Positions 5,469 through 6,224 of a stretch of 6,224 nt of DNA are shown here, one piece after another. The notes under the pieces are model-generated. The model searched no databases. It was given only the letters and a program-made list of their open reading frames with translations, and was not told the origin of the DNA. How positions within the stretch are numbered: the first letter of the stretch is position 1; every line of letters begins with the position of its first letter. The stretch is from assembly GCA_905210995.1 (NCBI GenBank), contig CAJLZE010000086.1, positions 1 through 6,224 of the forward strand, in the 5' to 3' direction. The DNA is from an uncultured Anaerotruncus sp. (lineage in GTDB: Bacteria > Bacillota > Clostridia > Oscillospirales > CAG-272). A program made the position numbers and the translations under genes.

Positions 5469-6224
5469 TTATGCTTTCAACGCTTCGGATATTTTCGCGA
5501 TCGCCGATGCTGTGTCAACTCCGGCAGCTTCGTAGACCGTCTGCCCGGCATCAGGCACGGCAAATGTATCGTCGGTGGCAATTATAAGCTTTTTCATTTT
5601 TTCAAACGCTCCGCGGCGCTCAAGCACATCGCAGAGGTTCATGCCGAAACCGCCCGAGCGTATCTCCTCTTCAAGGCAGACAAAAAGCTCTGTGCATTCG
5701 GGAAGCATTTTTTCGATCTCACCGGCAAGCTGCTCATACGGTTTTATGTACTCGCAAAGCAAAATACCGCAACCGATGCCGCGCGCTGCGAGCGCATCGG
5801 ATATTTCTATCGCCTCGGACGCCATCCTGCCGTGAACGGCAATCACCGCTCTCGGTGCATCCGTCGCCGAGAGATCGTAACGTACCCCCGGCACGTCATC
5901 AGGTGTGTCTTCGGCATAGAAACGCCTCTTTACCCTGTCATCCTCGACCGCATTCGGATACCTCACAGCCGCGGGTGCGCCTAGCGCAAGCGCCGTGCGA
6001 AGCGACATCTCGAGCCCGGCATACGTTGCGGGCGTGTATATCGTGATCCCCGGGATAGCCGATAGAAACGACACGTCAAATATCCCGTGATGCGTTGGAA
6101 ATGGCGTGCGATAACCCTGCCCAAAGGGGCTGACGGCCGGGATCCCAGAAAGGATGATCAGGCAATGGTACTTTATATCGGCGCCAAATCATTTCTCAAG
6201 AATAAAAGCATATCCTACCGGTGG
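5469..6224 (-). CDS. dxs: 1-deoxy-D-xylulose-5-phosphate synthase family protein, C-terminal part, frame broken near window edge
   Basis: DXS condenses pyruvate and glyceraldehyde 3-phosphate, using thiamine diphosphate, to make DXP for isoprenoids, thiamine and pyridoxal. Seen here are the end of the pyrimidine-binding transketolase domain, PTHHGIFDVSFLSAIPG (from about 6098 down), TIYTPATYAGLE and AAVRYPNA, then the C-terminal transketolase domain with AVIAVHGRMASEAI, ILLCEYIKPY, CLEEEIRSGGFG and a DDTFAVPDAG segment matching the DXS tail. The stop TAA is at 5471-5469. A GTG at 6074-6072 could be taken as a start, but it is the Val of GIFDVSF, well inside the domain, so it is not a true start. 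Upstream of about 6098 the same frame reads family-unlike residues and meets TGA at 6191-6189. The usual YPRG motif reads YPNA, so a DXS-like paralogue with altered activity is an alternative. The N-terminal two thirds lie outside the window. Confidence 0.75.
6099..6224 (-). other. Frame-disrupted dxs sequence at the window edge
   Basis: Read on the minus strand, short pieces matching DXS appear in shifting frames. CACCGGTAG then TTTATTCTT fits the PVVAIYSS region, GATCATCC fits the end of a YDQII segment, and GGGATCCCGGCCGTC reads GIPAV. GCAGGGTTATCGCACGCC reads AGLSHA, a plausible part of the DRAG motif region, and CCAACGCATCACGGG reads PTHHG. No single frame joins them, and one frame has TGA at 6191-6189. 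The expected DRAG-x-DGPTH spacing is shortened by several residues. This fits several small indels or base errors. The family comparison is from memory of conserved motifs, not an alignment. Confidence 0.5.

Noticed and set aside
5466..5984. A 172-codon plus-strand open frame opposite dxs
   Set aside because: It is antisense to conserved DXS domains, and its start sits directly after the terminator with no promoter or ribosome binding site.

Overview
The window reads as a chromosomal piece from a bacterium of moderate G+C content, most likely a Clostridia-type Firmicute. This inference rests on strong GGAGG-type ribosome binding sites, near-consensus sigma-A-type promoters with extended -10 boxes, and compact genes separated by intrinsic terminators. 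I cannot name the genus. No tRNA, rRNA, CRISPR array, insertion sequence or phage gene is visible.

Layout. (1) On the minus strand at the left, positions 24-1004 encode a 2-dehydro-3-deoxygalactonokinase family protein (DgoK, an ASKHA-fold sugar-acid kinase). Its stop codon overlaps the ATG of a further gene that runs off the left edge, so it is part of a longer, probably sugar-acid catabolic, operon. (2) Positions 1005-1161 hold two divergent, back-to-back promoters, one for the kinase and one for the next gene. (3) Positions 1162-2691 on the plus strand encode a HerA/FtsK-superfamily ATPase of the DUF853 (YjgR-like) family. It looks monocistronic, with its own promoter and an intrinsic terminator at 2706-2736. 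(4) Positions 2888-5401 on the plus strand encode a complete P-type cation ATPase whose membrane motifs resemble the CtpE-type calcium ATPases. Its own promoter lies at 2779-2808, followed by a perfect dyad at the transcript start. (5) A 21-bp perfect hairpin at 5409-5455 separates this gene from the convergent minus-strand gene. (6) Positions 5469-6224 on the minus strand hold the C-terminal part of a 1-deoxy-D-xylulose-5-phosphate synthase family protein (DXS, first step of the MEP isoprenoid pathway). Its frame is clean up to about 6095. From there to the window edge, family-like segments appear in different frames, which suggests sequence errors at a contig end or a decayed gene.

The four main genes do not form one pathway: they sit in at least three independent transcription units (sugar-acid metabolism, an orphan DNA-translocase-like ATPase, cation transport, isoprenoid/thiamine precursor synthesis). 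I found no convincing previously undescribed multi-gene system. The items most worth a second look are the broken distal dxs sequence, the altered YPRG motif in that protein, the orphan HerA-like ATPase, and the dyad at the ATPase promoter.
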